DNA from: Colius striatus
Lineage: Eukaryota > Chordata > Aves > Coliiformes > Coliidae
Direction: 5' to 3'
Assembly (NCBI RefSeq): GCF_028858725.1
Contig: NC_084760.1
Location: 59,359,367-59,423,366 of the forward strand
DNA length: 64,000 nucleotides
Below are positions 26,323 through 42,763 of the stretch, piece after piece. How positions within the stretch are numbered: position 1 is the stretch's first letter; every line of letters starts with the position of its first letter. The notes under the pieces are model-generated. The model was not told the DNA's origin and ran no database searches. It saw only the letters and a list, made by a program, of their open reading frames with translations. The position numbers and the translations under genes are program-made.

Positions 26323-29300
26323 AACAGTGACAGAAGATTTGGTATTTAGGTAAATTTCCCTAAATTGTAATGGAATACTACTGATATCTGGGATAGAGCA
26401 GTCCACTTGCATTATTTTTATTAGTAATGTCAAATATATCTACAGCAGTAAGCTCAGCACTTAAGATTTACTTTCACAATTAACTCCCTGTAATTTTGGC
26501 TAGTAGTGTTTAAACAGTTTTCTTACTCCCAGTAAGCAGAGAATTAGCTTAATGGAAGCAGCATATGTGCTCCTCACTCTCTTTCCTCACAGTAGGTTAT
26601 AGGAGCCATTCTTTTGCCCCATTTCTATGTCAGTTGGTAGTGAACACCAACTACTGTAGTGAACTACAGTATTAGTTAGAGAAGTGAAACAAGGAGAGAG
26701 AAGAGTGTCTATTATTTCTGAGAACTACAACTCTGTTTAGTAATAATAAAAAAAACAGGAGGATATTTTGGTTTTTTTCCAATTTCTTAGCAGTCAATCG
26801 TGCCATTAACATAATTTTGCTTAGGCCTGAGCCGCCAAGACCTCTGCTACTCCATCTCCCTGGATTGTCTTCTATCTTCCACTTTTGTTTCTTCCTCACT
26901 CAGACAGGTCCATTAAAATATAGCCATTGCCCTCCCTTGTTTTCAATGACAGAGAAAGCCCCTGTTATCTTCTGTCAATGTGCCATCCCACGTTTTCCAC
27001 GGAGAGTTGTGACATGGGAGATGTTTCTCCGTTCTTTTGATATGATCAAATAAAGATATACTAAGTTACTCTGCCACTCTGATCAAATGAGATTCACCTC
27101 TGTCTCCAATCAGCTCTAGGGAAATCTGCCAGCCACAGCCATCCTGTGTGTCCTCCATCAAGGGAACCTCAGGAAATATTTTGAAGATAATATTGTTTTC
27201 TTACTATAAATTTGTTAAGACAAGGAAAAACCCTGGTTTTGCTGCTGTAAAATAGGAATTGCTGATCCCAGTGTTCCCAAGAGGCACTGAAGTAACCAGC
27301 ACATCTGAGAAAGAGAATCTAACCATGCTTTGGCACAGCGCTTGGGGATTCTTAGACAGAAATCCCTATTAGAACCTCAAATGTTGGTATTATGACTCAC
27401 TGCCAAATGCACAAATAAGCACAACAGAAAGACAGGAGAACACGTTTTTGTAATGTCATTGATTGTAACCCATTATTTGAGTATCCCTGAGTGCTCTGCA
27501 CTTCTGCCATTCACTGATTGAAGAGGAGTGCTAGATAATAAATGCTATTGGAAGCCATTGAAAAATCAGCAGGTTGCCGTCACACAACTGTGGGTTTGTA
27601 AGTGAAATCAGACAATGCTACTAAGATAAAAGCAGCACGAATGGAAGAAACAGTGTGTGGGAGGGAGATCTGTAGAGGTAATGGGGGAAGAAAATTAATC
27701 AGAAAACTTTAAAATGTGTATTTTTGCTAATTTCTCTCCAGCCTTTCAATCCATCAGAGAAGAAGCACGCTGCAACAATAATTATAGATTACTGTAGCTC
27801 TGCAAATGGCATGTTGTTTCTGTTTTTGTAAACAGTAAAACTGCCTAGACATTCAAGATTGAGAAATCATAGTCTTCAGATCCACACGTGTATTCACATA
27901 GACAAAGATATGTCACCAGGTAGAGCAGGCTATGAATTCACAGCTGCTCTTTGATTATTATTACCCAGGCATATACTCACTAGGAGAGTGATTAGCCACC
28001 ACATATTGACAGGGCAGGTAAAAATCTGCCTGGGGGCACATACCCACTGAGCAGCTAGAGTGCTATTCTGCAGTCATACCCTTTTCAATCCATATGAACT
28101 AAAGTTTGCTTGATGGAACACTGTTAAGAGCCCTTGGTGCATTTAGTACTTCAAATATATCTGCTGCTCTTCCTGTCCATCCTTTTTCTTTGATCTTAAC
28201 GTTTGTGACTTCTGTTCCTCTGAGGAGTCAAAGTAAGATGCTTCTAAAATTAAGATCACACATCTCTATGAGGGCAGCCCCTGGCCAAGACACTGCAGGG
28301 AAGCCAAATGAATTCCTTTTGTAAGTATCTACTCTGGAAGAAACAGTGGTGAAACTCCTTGGTGGAGAATAAGGAGGCAGCAAACATCTGAAATTTTAGG
28401 TAACTATAGAAGAAGCTACTGAACAAACTGAGAGTGAATGCTACTCGCTTCTCCATTATTCCCTGAGAAGTTCTGAGGGAAATCACAGATTGAATAGATG
28501 AGGTACCAACGGTGCTGGGGAACTGGTTAAAACTGTCTTGCTATCTCAGAGTTTGATGGTGCAAAAAAAGACACTGATTTTCCAGAGAGACCTTGTAAGT
28601 TCCAGGGTAAAAGAAGTGGTAAAGCTGATATCTGTATTAAGCAAATTAGTGAAATCACTCTTAAAGGAATTAAAGGGCATGATTACTGAATTCCTGGACC
28701 AACACACCCTGATTTAGAAAAGCCAGAATGGCTTCTGCACAGTGACATATTCTCTTAAAAATGTCTGAAGTAGCCAAACAAATGTAAGAACATTTTTTCT
28801 GGTTTCAGTTTGACCTGCAAGTCTGTGTCTCTGAGCATTTGATTTGGTAACAGTTAGAGGTCATGAAGAAAATGAAGAAGGACCAAAATAGGGGTGGACT
28901 GCAATTTTAGTAAAAACATTATTTCATGGAAAATGACAATTTGCCAAAGCCAATTGCAATTCATCAGAAGCTTTTTACAATAGGTTCTGAAGCCTCATTG
29001 GTTGAGTTTCTGGTCAACTCAAAATACCTCACTGTCCTAACACAAATGAATGCATATTTCACTATTAGGTTATTGCTTAACTCTAGTCCAAAATGAACAT
29101 TAAAAAGAGAGGAAAAAAGAACATTTATGAGCTTCATGATTTACAAGATAAGGAAATAATGTCCTCACCATCGCCTAGTCCTCAATCATTAAACATTTTA
29201 TTGCAATTTAAAGCAAAAGAGATCTCATTTACCCTCACTCTTATCCTTCAGTATCAACTTTTCAATCAGTGTCTTGAAGTACCTGTACAAATCAGCTAAA

Positions 29301-30595
29301 TATTCTTGCTCCCTATCACAGATACTTTTGCTATTCTATCAATCAAGTCTTACAGAGTTTATCAGTATTTTCCATATAAAGCAGGCCTACAATCTGAAGT
29401 CAGCAAATTGGGGCAATAGATTCTCAAATCAGTTGTACTTTATTCAAACAGGAAACATTTGTCTCAATTATTCCTCCTTCTTTCTATTTTATCAGTTTGC
29501 ACTTTCTTTGTTCTCCTGCCACAGCTCTCTACATCGTTTACCATTAGTGCTAGAGAAGCTGCTGCCTATAGGGCAGTTTTCTGATGAGGATGGAGTATAT
29601 TTACCTTATCACTCTAATGAATAAAAGACCTTAGAGTGCATTGCTCATCCAGGGGAAAAAAAGGCAGATGTTGCTCTCATAAAACACTACATGAAGCTCC
29701 CCAAGGCAAAACATTCACAGTAGATTTTTTTTTTAAAGTCATTAGACAGTATAGAGTTAAAAAGTTTTTCCTTGGTCTTACGTAGTTGCATATGTAAATT
29801 AGCATTTGTTGATGCCAGTGTCAGGGTTAAGCATAAGGTTTTCTGGATATGTTACAGAATAAGGAAAAACATGAAGGGCTGTCTGCCTTCTTCCTTTCTG
29901 AGGAGAGAGGAAAAATAAAAGATCATTTCATGCCAGCAGATGGCTACAACTCATTACTGTGTAAATGTACAGCATGGAAAGTGGAATGACAAATTAATTA
30001 GCATTTGCCAGAAATGAATAACAGAGAATGATATGTGCTCATGCCATTTTATTTCATGTCACATTAATCGAGTACTATATAAGTGACAAAATGCGTTAAA
30101 CTAACCATAGCTTTTGCTAGCAGTAGCAGATAAGCTTGAAATTTCTCTCACACAGAGATTTTATTTCCTTACAGACACTGCAACAGAGGAGCTAGCTGTG
30201 CAGCACACATACAGATCTCTCTGCCATTAATTACTAACTTACCTACTGTTCATTTCACTGTAAATTATTTTCACCCAAGCCTTCATTAGGCTTTAGCCCA
30301 ATAAGTTTCTAGTGAAACTTCAACTCACTCTTGTGTAACCAGCAGCTTGTCTTCCTGGCGTTTGGCTGCACAGAGGAGATCTTTCTCCAGGGAGGCAGTC
30401 CATGCAACAGGAGGGGGTGATGGTTTGGCTTGCTGTGATCATCCCATCTGTTTCTCAGTTTTTGATTCATTACAGGATAAGCAGACCTTGTAGTTACTTG
30501 ATGCTCCTTTATTAATTCAGCTATTGTTCCAATCTTCTGAATACAGCTCAGATCATCATTTCTTGGCTGACATGTAGAGCTCCACAAATATGAAT

Positions 30596-30633
30596 CTTGA
30601 AAGGAAATATGAACCTTGAAAGGAAATATGAAC
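30596..30633. repeat. Tandem duplication, two 19-base units
   Basis: The unit 'cttgaaaggaaatatgaac' occurs twice in exact tandem. Confidence 0.95.
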
Positions 30634-31237
30634 CTGGAGGAGGTAAGACTATTTACAGGCTGGTTTAGCCAGGGCTGGGGTCAGGCTGCCCGAGAGAGGC
30701 AGGGGTCAGGAGAGGCACAGGAGATGGCCAGGGCATATCCAATTTAGCCTCTTGAGCTAGCAGGGCACAACCGTAAACCTTGCCTCTGAAGCCTGCTCTC
30801 CATCTGGTTTTACTTTGGGGAAGTGTGAAGAGAAAATGTGCATTGCAATACAGCTGTATGGCAGCTCAGAACTGTCTAAGGTATGGTGGAGTAGTAACAT
30901 TGGGATAGAAGGGCTGTTGCAAAGTAATATCAAGTAGCATTAGCTAACCACAATGCAATAAATGACATAACACATTTGAAATTGAGCCAGCTAAAATAAG
31001 TCATCTCAGCTTTTACAATTGCTCTGACCACTTCAAAGGACTTTCACATGGTAGTTGCAGGATTAGTTACATATCGGGGCACTAGATAAATGTTGAATCT
31101 GTCCCAGTTTCTAGAAGCACATCGCGTGGCTTTATTTGTTGATAAGTGAAAAATGACCTATCAGTGAGCAAAGACGAATGCAGCAAAATGCCATCATAGC
31201 TGGGGCTGTGGATTATGGGTTAGACAGAAAGACAGCA

Positions 31238-31285
31238 CTGCACTACCACCACATAACTACTCTGCACTACCACCACATAACTACT
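31238..31285. repeat. Tandem duplication, two exact 24-base units
   Basis: A 24-base unit beginning 'ctgcactaccaccacata' occurs twice in a row without mismatch, which implies a recent slippage or duplication event. Confidence 0.95.
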
Positions 31286-34200
31286 CCCACTTCAGCCTTG
31301 CTTTGCCTTTCCTGCAGTATCAGAGCAGCGTGGCTTTTCACCACTCACTTATCCACACTGTCTAGATGTTATGTTGATTTCCACTTTATTAATCAAAGAA
31401 TAGAGCACACCAGAAGACAGCTGTGAGTCATGCGAGAGGCAGGATGGAAAGAGATTGGGTTTGTTTTGCAGTGTTTATTCAAAAGGACAAAGATACCTTT
31501 CCATTTAATACACTACTGCTTGAAGTCTCATGCAGAGAACATCCATTGCATGGCTTTTAAAGATCTGTGATCTTCTATCAGAAACAGGACTCAGCGGTAG
31601 GGAGGGACCTTGTTGGACGGGGTTATGCCAGATATGGAGAAATAAACCCTGCACTGGGGCTGGTGAGTAGCAGCTGTTGACAAAGCAGTCATTGGGAATG
31701 GGTCTTGGCAGATACAGGTAAACAGCATGCAACTATAACAAGAAACTCTGCACACACACTAAAAGAGGGATTAGAAATAAATTTGGTTTTAATTTTTTTA
31801 GCAAAATTACTTTATGGAAAAGAATAAATATTTATTAAATTAATAAACATCCGATGTATTTCATAAATTTGTGTTTAATACAAATAAGAACTCTTGAAGA
31901 AACATGACTCCCTGTAGTGTCATATTTCCAGCCAAGGACCAGCATGCCTTTGAGTAAAGTCCTCTATTGGTTAAAAGGGAAAGGGAGTAGCTACAAGCAG
32001 CAGCAGTTGCAAAGCCTAGTTTCCTATGTGCTTGTACTCTTTGCTGCCATATTCCTTGTGACTGTAATGACTCCATTGCTGGACTCATGCCCCTTGGGAT
32101 ATCATTAAGAGGTGAGTGGCTACACATGCTGATATGGTCAGGCCAGGAGTTATGGAGAAAGCAGCTGGTGCCCTGCTCCCATACCGGATGCACAGAAGCT
32201 GAGCTCTGCTCTCCTGCCCCTCCATTTGGGCCTTAGCTGCAGGTTTTCTTTTACTGAGACACCAAATTTCGCAGTACTCTAAGTAACCTGCTTTGAGTTG
32301 TCTATGCCTCTTAACTTTTTTTGAAGTTGGCTAAGAGTTAAGAAGCACAAACATTATGATTCAATAAGCCTATTTTCTAGGAAAAAAAATAAAATCACAA
32401 TCAACACATCTGAAACCATGAATACAGAAAACAGACACTAGCAGCTCCTTTCACTATAGAAAATGCTATGGCCAAAGGAGTGGGAACAATCAGATCTCTT
32501 TTTTCATCATTTTACAATTATTCTCGAAGCAAGAGAGATGTTCACAGCAGCCTATGTTGAGATTGTTGTTTAAATAATAATGTATAGAAAGTATTACTAC
32601 TCAATAAATATTTTGGTTTGTACTTGAAAAGGAGGCTCATCCACTGGTACTTTTGCCAGATGCTTCTGCACAGGTAAAGTAATATTTACTTGTGCAGGTG
32701 ATTAATAACAAAGATGAAATTTAAATAACTTGTACTGAACAGAAACACTTTGAGAATCAAGCAGCCTGGAAGATGGTAGAAGTCGGCCAAGCAGGTTTTT
32801 ATTGCACTTAAGCTTATCTATCGTAACTCTTAAGCATACCATGGAGGAGACTAGAAACCCATTAGTTTCATGCCAACACTCCAATGATCTGACCTAGCTA
32901 TAGGTAAGAAAAATAAACGCCAGGCAGGAAGAATGCAAAGATTGTTCAAACAGATAGTGAATCAGAATATGAATAAGCTACTTATCATGGCTCATGCAAA
33001 ATAGCTGTTACTTTGTTAATGAGATTACAAGTTTGTTTGATAAAGGCAACCACAGCTTCAATATACTTAGATGTCCTAAGGCACTTGAATTAGTAACACA
33101 CAATGTGCTCATCAAAAAGTAATCACTTCTCTGTTTCCATAAAGCACATGAGTCATGAATTAGGAATTGCTACAGGGATCTTAAAATTGGTATCCATGGG
33201 GCAGCTGCTGCATGCAGTGCTTCTGGTAAGGTGATGGCAGCAGAGCCATTTCCATCTGCTCTTACTTTGGGGAAGGGACTCCTTCCTAAAAAGCCTCTCA
33301 TCACACCTCAGTACAACTTACAGGCTGTGCCAGCGTCCCCTTGTGGATCCCCACACAATAAATTCAATCAGAAAACAGATCCCAATTAAAAATCATCTAG
33401 TTAATACCTTTCCCTCAAAGCCCACAGTTTATGCAGCTTTTCAGAAGGGTCAGTAACTGGAACCAACTTACTATGTGAAGACACAAATACTTTTACTAGA
33501 AAAGCAACAAAGCAGAAAATAGACAAAGTAGGAAAGGAAAAAACCAAAGCAGATATTTAAATAAAATCACCACTCCTAAAAAGTGCAGATGATCAAAGGC
33601 TTGATTCTAAGTAATTCTAATAAGTAGAATATAGCAGTTGGGCTGTGTGATCTGATTATTTATGATAGGCTGGGCTTATTAAAAGAAAAAAGCACTGTAA
33701 CGTTTCCAAAGCAAAGTTTTTCATCTAGAAACAAGATTGACAGGTCATCCCTAAAGATTGTCCTGGGAAACCACTATCTTAAAATGGACTGAGACCCAGA
33801 GCAGGTGTGCAATGGCAGAAAGCGCCTCCCAGTGCTCTAGCAATCATGGCTAATAAACCCCTCTAATGACTGAACAGTAGAGTGGCAAGTGTGAATAAAC
33901 ACAAATGTACTTTCAGGAATGTCACAGGAGACAATGTTTCAAGATTGCAGTCTTTGGTAGGTCCACATTTCAAATGGTATCTTTAAAAATTGGAGGTCAC
34001 ACAGAAAATCCGCAAGGATGGGAATACCTCCCCCCCCGGCACCCCATAAGGAATTGAAAGAACAGTGTGTGTAATTTAACAGGAAAGAGATTAAGAAGTG
34101 ACATAGCAAGTCATAAGTATTTTCACAGGAAGAAAATACCAGATATGCAAGTCTACCGAGACCCACTGAGGAAGGGGCAAGCAGAACGAGCAGCTAGAAA

Positions 34201-34439
34201 CAGCAGCGTGGCAAGATCTAAATCAGATACAAGACTAGTTTATATCATGAGCAAGCCATCGAAAGAGACATATGATTCTCCATCTTCTCATATTTTCAAA
34301 CCAAGGTTATATGCTGTTGGAGAAAACAAGTCTTAGGCAATCAATTTATTGGATTCTGCAGAAAACATGGAAGGAAATGAAATTGCCTGTAATAATAAAG
34401 GTATCAAACTACCTGATCTAATAGCCTTCATTAAATTTA

Positions 34440-35830
34440 GGTTGAACAGGAGAAAAAAGGTGTTCTGGCAGAATTTCCAGGGGAAAGATGAGATCTAAAC
34501 GCTCCTTTACAGCCAAAGCCAGTCCTCAGGAAGGACAGTAGGACAGTCGGGACAACAGAGGACTTCCCTTTGGTGGGTGAGGGGAAGACTTGTTGGGCAA
34601 GCTTAACACTCATAAGTCTATGGGTCCTGATGGGATGCATCCAAGAGTGCTGAGGGAACTGGCTGATGTGGTTGCCAAGCCATCCTCCATCATTTTTTAA
34701 CATTCATGGAGAACAGGAGAGGTGCCAGAGGACTGGAGAAAGGCCAATGTCACTCCAGTCTTCAAAAAGGGCAGGAAAGATGACCCAGGAAACTACAGGC
34801 TGGTCAGCCTCACCTCCATCCCTGGAAAGTGATGGAACAGCTCATCCTGAATGTCATCACTGAACATATGACGGAAAAGATGGTTATCGGGGGGGTCAAC
34901 ATGGCTTCACCAAGGGGAAATCCTGTTTGACCAACCTGATAGCCTTCTATGAGTACATAACTGGCTGGCTAGATGAGGGGAGGGCAGCGGATGTCATCTA
35001 CCTTGACTTCAGCAAGGCTTTTGACACTGTCTCCCACAACATCCTTATCAGAAAGCTCAAGCAGTGTGGGTTGGATGAGTGGACAGTGAGGTGGATCGAG
35101 AGCTGGCTGAAGGACAGAGCCCAGAGGATGGTGATCAATGGCACAGAATCGAGTTGTAGGCCTGTGGCCAGTCGAGTTCCACAGGAATTGGTTCTGGGGC
35201 CAGTCTTGTTCAATGTCTTCATCAACAACCTGGATGAGGGGACAGAGTGTACTAGGCCAGCAGGTAGAGAGAGGTTCTTCTCCCCCTCTACTCTGTCCTG
35301 GTGAGGCCTCATCTGGAGTACTGTGTCCAGTTCTGGGTTCCCCATCTCAAGAAGGACAGGGAAGTGCTGGAAAGAGTCCAGCACAGGGCCACCAAGATGA
35401 TCAGGGGACTGGAGAATCTTCCTTATGAGGAAAGACTGCGGGAACTAAGGCTGTTCAGCCTCGAGGAGAGGAGACTGCAGGGGGATCTCAATAATATTTA
35501 CAAATGTCTAAATGGTGGGTGTCAGGAGGTTGGAGCATCACTTTTTTTCTGTTATATCTAGTGACAGGACAAGGGATAATGGGATGAAGCTGGAACACAA
35601 AAAGTTCCATTTAAACATAAGGAAAAACTATTTCACTGTGAGAATGAGGGAGCCCTGGCACAGGCTGCCCAGGGAGGCTGTGGAGCCTCCTTCCTTGCAG
35701 GTCTTCAAAACCCACTTGGACACATTCCTGTGTGACCTGATCTAGATGAACCTGCTTCTGCAGGGGGGTTGGACTAGATGATATCTAAAGGTGTCCCTTC
35801 CAACCCCTCCCATTGTATGATTCTACAATT
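34440..35830 (+). mobile_element. CR1 LINE with internal deletion, plus orientation
   Basis: This CR1 copy covers part of ORF2 and the 3' end. Upstream pieces of the polymerase region ('[15 protein letters not shown]' near 34615-34660, then a segment ending in 'KANVTPVFKKGRKDDPGNYR') lead into motif [19 protein letters not shown], at about 34996-35050, and on to [17 protein letters not shown] at about 35193-35243. The sequence then jumps to 'ggcctcatctggagtactg' at about 35306, so the motif C (xDD) region is missing: an internal deletion of several hundred bases. The 3' end has 'ggactagatgatatctaaag' and a decayed ATTCTATG-type tip. It is not functional. Confidence 0.92.
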
Positions 35831-38800
35831 CTTTAGCATTTAAATGCAATAAAAGGAACATACTTTTCAAGAAGCCTTTTAGATTGATAGGTCAAGAAGC
35901 TAAAGCCCTTTTTCCATTTGAAATGTGTCTCCTGATCAGTGGACCCAGCTTATCAACAGCCCTCCTGGGCCAGGTGACACCTGGGGGAATATCCAGCTCT
36001 GTGGGCCTAGTTTCCATCCTGAATCAAAGAGAAAATAGACTGTCCCCAACTCCCTGGTCTGTGAAGGTTCATTACCAAGCCCAGACAGAACTGCCATATC
36101 CTCTTTCCACAATAATTACAGATACACTGATTTTCAAATAAAGTTTCAGTATCACAGCAACCTTTTCATTGTTTTCTCTGAGAAAGTGCCAGCTCAACTC
36201 TGACAGTTCAGTTGCCACGTATGTTGGCACTTTGACTTTACAGAAGGTGTGCATCTTGCTTACTGCCACAAAGGTTCTCAAATACCTGCAATGAACCAGT
36301 TTTTTTTGTTTGCTTATTATGGTTGAGTTTTCACAGGGAGATCTTACTCGTTCCCCTCAACTCCCATAGATATTTCTTTACATTTTTATATTTCCTAGTA
36401 GACCCACTTAGAGATTTTAAGAGAAAGTTTTCCATTGGAAACTGTGATTGAATCAATAAATAGAAATCAAAGAATCAAGAATAATAACACACACAAAGAT
36501 GAGAAGTTAAAGCAATTCCTTCAAACAAGGTAGGCATGATGATCACCATTTCTAATGTTAGCTAGCGGGTTTTGGAAATAGAAGTAATTTAAAGTTTGAA
36601 TGACTTCATTTGCATTCATATTTCATGTAAATAATCCAAGTGATACAGCTGAAAAAAATAAGAGTTTTAGTGGTTCTAAAATTAATGTTCCTCAAACTCT
36701 ATTTCACAGGAAATTAAGTTTCTGATTCAAGCCAAAAGGAAAATCTTGAAACAGCCAAATTTCCCATGAGTCCGAAAGAGATCTTTGGGCACAGTCTGCC
36801 CTGTACTGCAGGGCTGGCAGCACCAGGGGGCTGAGGAGCAATCAGGTGCTCCTTTCCAACTGGTGAGAAGTCAGCAACATTTTTGCAAAGCTCATGAATT
36901 TATTTATTTTTCCCAAACACAGCCAAGCTTCACAGATCATCCAGGAAACCATATGTTCCTGTGTTACTAATCCATGCCTGGCCCACATCTCCCAGTTTTC
37001 CTTTGGCTGAGGTTGACGTGATGGCACAGCAGAGATACACAAAGCATTGACACTGCAGACTGGGGCTTGCCAGGGTGCAAAAGCCTCACTCTTCCCAAAG
37101 CTGCTGTCCGTGCCCTGTGGCTTTATGCACAACTGTTCCCATCCCAGGTAAAAAATGAGCTGCCAGCATGGTAAAAATACATTCCACCTCATTTCCACCT
37201 GCATTTGTCCCAGTTCAATATAGCAACTCACTTTCCGTGTCTGCTGCACTGAACAGCAACTAGCCAAGTTTTGTTCCTTGTGTAACTGCTGTGATGGGAG
37301 GTGACACCTGTCACTTCACAAGGAGATTGTACAAATGTGGAGGGCTGAGAATTTTCTTACCCTTTCTGGGCAGAAACTATCCACTTCCAAGCTGTCAGCT
37401 CTGCATCCATTATCTATCCGGACACTCGACAGTCAGGTGTGACAAGCAAAGTGGCTACATACTTCATCATCTCCACTGACTCACATTTGACAGAAAGAAC
37501 AAATGTCTCAGGTGCACAAGGAAATCCAATTAAAAAATTCAAGTGATTGTTTTGCCCTTGTATGCAGGTATTTAGTTCCCATTAACATCACCGTAAGCCA
37601 TGTACATGTATCAATACTCTCCAGCTTGCTTTACAATGTCACGGCACTTGGAATTCAGTCACGGACTTTAAACTCACAGACTGAGTCTCCGATTGCACAG
37701 GAGATATATATATATACATATTTGTATATTTTTTTAAGAACACAAGTTAGGAAAGAATTTTTTAAAGGATTCACAAGAGGGTTCATCAAAATATTGTGTT
37801 TTGTGGATTGTAAAACTGACATTCACAATAGCCTAAAAAACCCCATCTGAGTCAACTTCGTATGTGAAAAAAAGTGTAAAGAATTTATTGATAACAGCTC
37901 ACAGGTATGTAAGCAAAAAAGGCATTACCTGGCAACAGATGGGCCTATAATAATATTAACATCCTCATCATCTAGCTTTTAAGCCTCACTTCAGTAGATC
38001 ATACAAATGATCATACATTTACAAATGAGGTCAAATATCTAGTGGGAAAAGGTAGAATAAGAGATAATGGCTAGAAGCCAAAGCTTAAACAATGTAATGA
38101 AGAAATAAGGCATGCTCCATTTGGTTTTTTGTCAATCACAATGGTAGGTGATTAACAAAACCAGGAATTTGCCTGCAAACATGGTATTTTCCATCACTTG
38201 TTGTCACAAAGGGAGAATTTCAAATTTGTTACAAACTATTAAGAAAGGTTTTTTTACCTTTTGAATACAGCGCATGAAGAAAACATGGTCAACATAGAAA
38301 TATCTCTTCCCTCTGAAAATCTACAAATCTACTGCATTTCCCATTGGCTCCAGCCTACCCACCTACCTAACTACTCAAGCAAATCTTGTGCATCCTTTTC
38401 AGATGCCTGAACAAAATTGCTCTCAAAATGTTTGTTTTCACCTTGAGGTCATGGTCCAGTGTCAGAATTGGTAAGTACTAAAAAAATAAAATCCTTACTG
38501 TCTCTCAAATGGATGTCTAATAAGCCAGATTTTTTTTTTTTTTGTGCATGTCATAACAAGCTGCTGAAACCACAAACCCACAATGCTTAATGCAACTTGA
38601 TGCCTTAATTAGGCATCAGATTCAATAAGCCAAAGACTAAATGTTCAGGTAGACTAATCTGATCTCCAATGACCTGCAGCACGTTTCTGCTGGAATTCAA
38701 GCAGACAGACAAACAGGGAGATCCTACAGTGCCCCCAAGTGAAGTCAGTGCAGCCTGGGTTCAACAGAACTTCCAAAATGTCAAGTCTACTGACCTTCTT

Positions 38801-38950
38801 GGGAAACCTGAAGGTGTAAGGAAGGGTTATAAAATTATGAATCATCTTTCCAAACCAAACAAGGCATCTTAGACACAGCTCTGCCATGGGCTGGTGACCA
38901 GATGTGAAAACTTGAACACACTTAACACTTCAAACCCAGTTACTTAAATG
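35831..38950. other. Intergenic, no gene recognised
   Basis: No supportable exon. A short AT dinucleotide run lies near 37703-37718. The 141-codon minus-strand frame at 36842-37267 shows no domain and no splice support. Confidence 0.55.
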
Positions 38951-39151
38951 TATAAGAAAAAACTATTTCACTGTGAGGGTGAGGGAGCAGTGGCAGTGCC
39001 CAGAGGGAGGCTCCTTCCTTGGAGGTCTTCAAGACCTGCCTGGACACGTTCCTATGAGACCTGATCTAGGTGAACCTGCTTCTGCAGGGGGGTTGGACTA
39101 GATGATCTCTAAAGGTCCCTTCCAACCCCTCTATGATTCTATGATTCTATG
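38951..39151 (+). mobile_element. CR1 LINE 3' end, plus orientation
   Basis: This is a short 3' tail ('aagaaaaaactatttcactg', 'gaggtcttcaagacctgcct', 'ggactagatgatctctaaag') ending in ATTCTATG repeats at about 39134-39151. Part of the middle is deleted, since 'gagcagtggcagtgcccag' replaces the usual longer sequence. It lies about 560 bases upstream of the SMLR1 start codon, so it is close to the promoter. Confidence 0.92.
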
Positions 39152-39624
39152 TCTGGACTCCAAAACTCACATATTTTTAACTTTATTAAAAAAGAAACCT
39201 TCCTGAGCTTCACTGTTCCACAGCTGCTCTTTGGAAACATTGCTCTTTGTACAGCATCCACTCGGTCGTTTTCTGCTTGCCTCAGTGGTCTGGTCTGAAA
39301 ACTCTTCAGAGCAGAGACTGCATGTATGCCTGTGTGGTGTGTATAACAGAGTCTTCACCCTAAGTGTGAAGACAGTGCCTCCTATTCAAAATGGTCTGTA
39401 CAACACTAAATGACAGACCCCTATTGCTTAAAAAGGCAATGGTCTTAAACGTTGCCCAACATACTCAAAGGTTTAAAAGCCCCATATTACTCATTACTCA
39501 CTTTTAATCTTTGTGGTTGAATAACTTTGCAAGTGAACTCCAGTCCTACTGGGAATCACAGGCCTACACAAACAAACCAAAGTTCAAAAAGAGATAATAG
39601 CCTGAACAAAGGGCAGAATGTGGA

Positions 39625-39633
39625 TATAAGTAA
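39625..39633 (+). promoter_or_regulatory. Possible TATA box of SMLR1
   Basis: TATAAGTAA lies 81 bases upstream of the SMLR1 ATG. A start about 30 bases downstream would give a 5' untranslated region of roughly 55-60 bases. An upstream noncoding exon cannot be excluded, so this is only a candidate. Confidence 0.3.
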
Positions 39634-39671
39634 AAAAGAAAGAAAGGAGGAGAAATAAGGTCCACACTTAG

Positions 39672-42763
<3,092 letters not shown>

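Larger units (their letters stand above)
26323..34439. other. Intergenic, no gene recognised
   Basis: AT-rich sequence without supportable exons. It holds two short exact tandem duplications (30596-30633 and 31238-31285) and perhaps a very decayed CR1 piece near 28660-28770 (a segment like 'agccagaatggcttctgcac'). The minus-strand open frame of 110 codons at 31861-32193 has no recognisable feature. Confidence 0.5.

Noticed and set aside
31861-32193. 110-codon minus-strand frame
   Set aside because: No domain, and a second frame on the opposite strand is equally open.
34067-34336. 89-codon basic, serine-rich frame just before a CR1
   Set aside because: It could be taken for an exon, but it starts without an ATG, I found no good splice sites, and the peptide is not recognised.
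36842-37267. 141-codon minus-strand frame
   Set aside because: No recognisable domain, no splice sites at useful positions, ordinary composition for chance.
1-38950. TMEM200A, expected on the far side of SMLR1 in mammals
   Set aside because: Its long single coding exon would give an obvious open frame; none is present, so it must lie left of the window.
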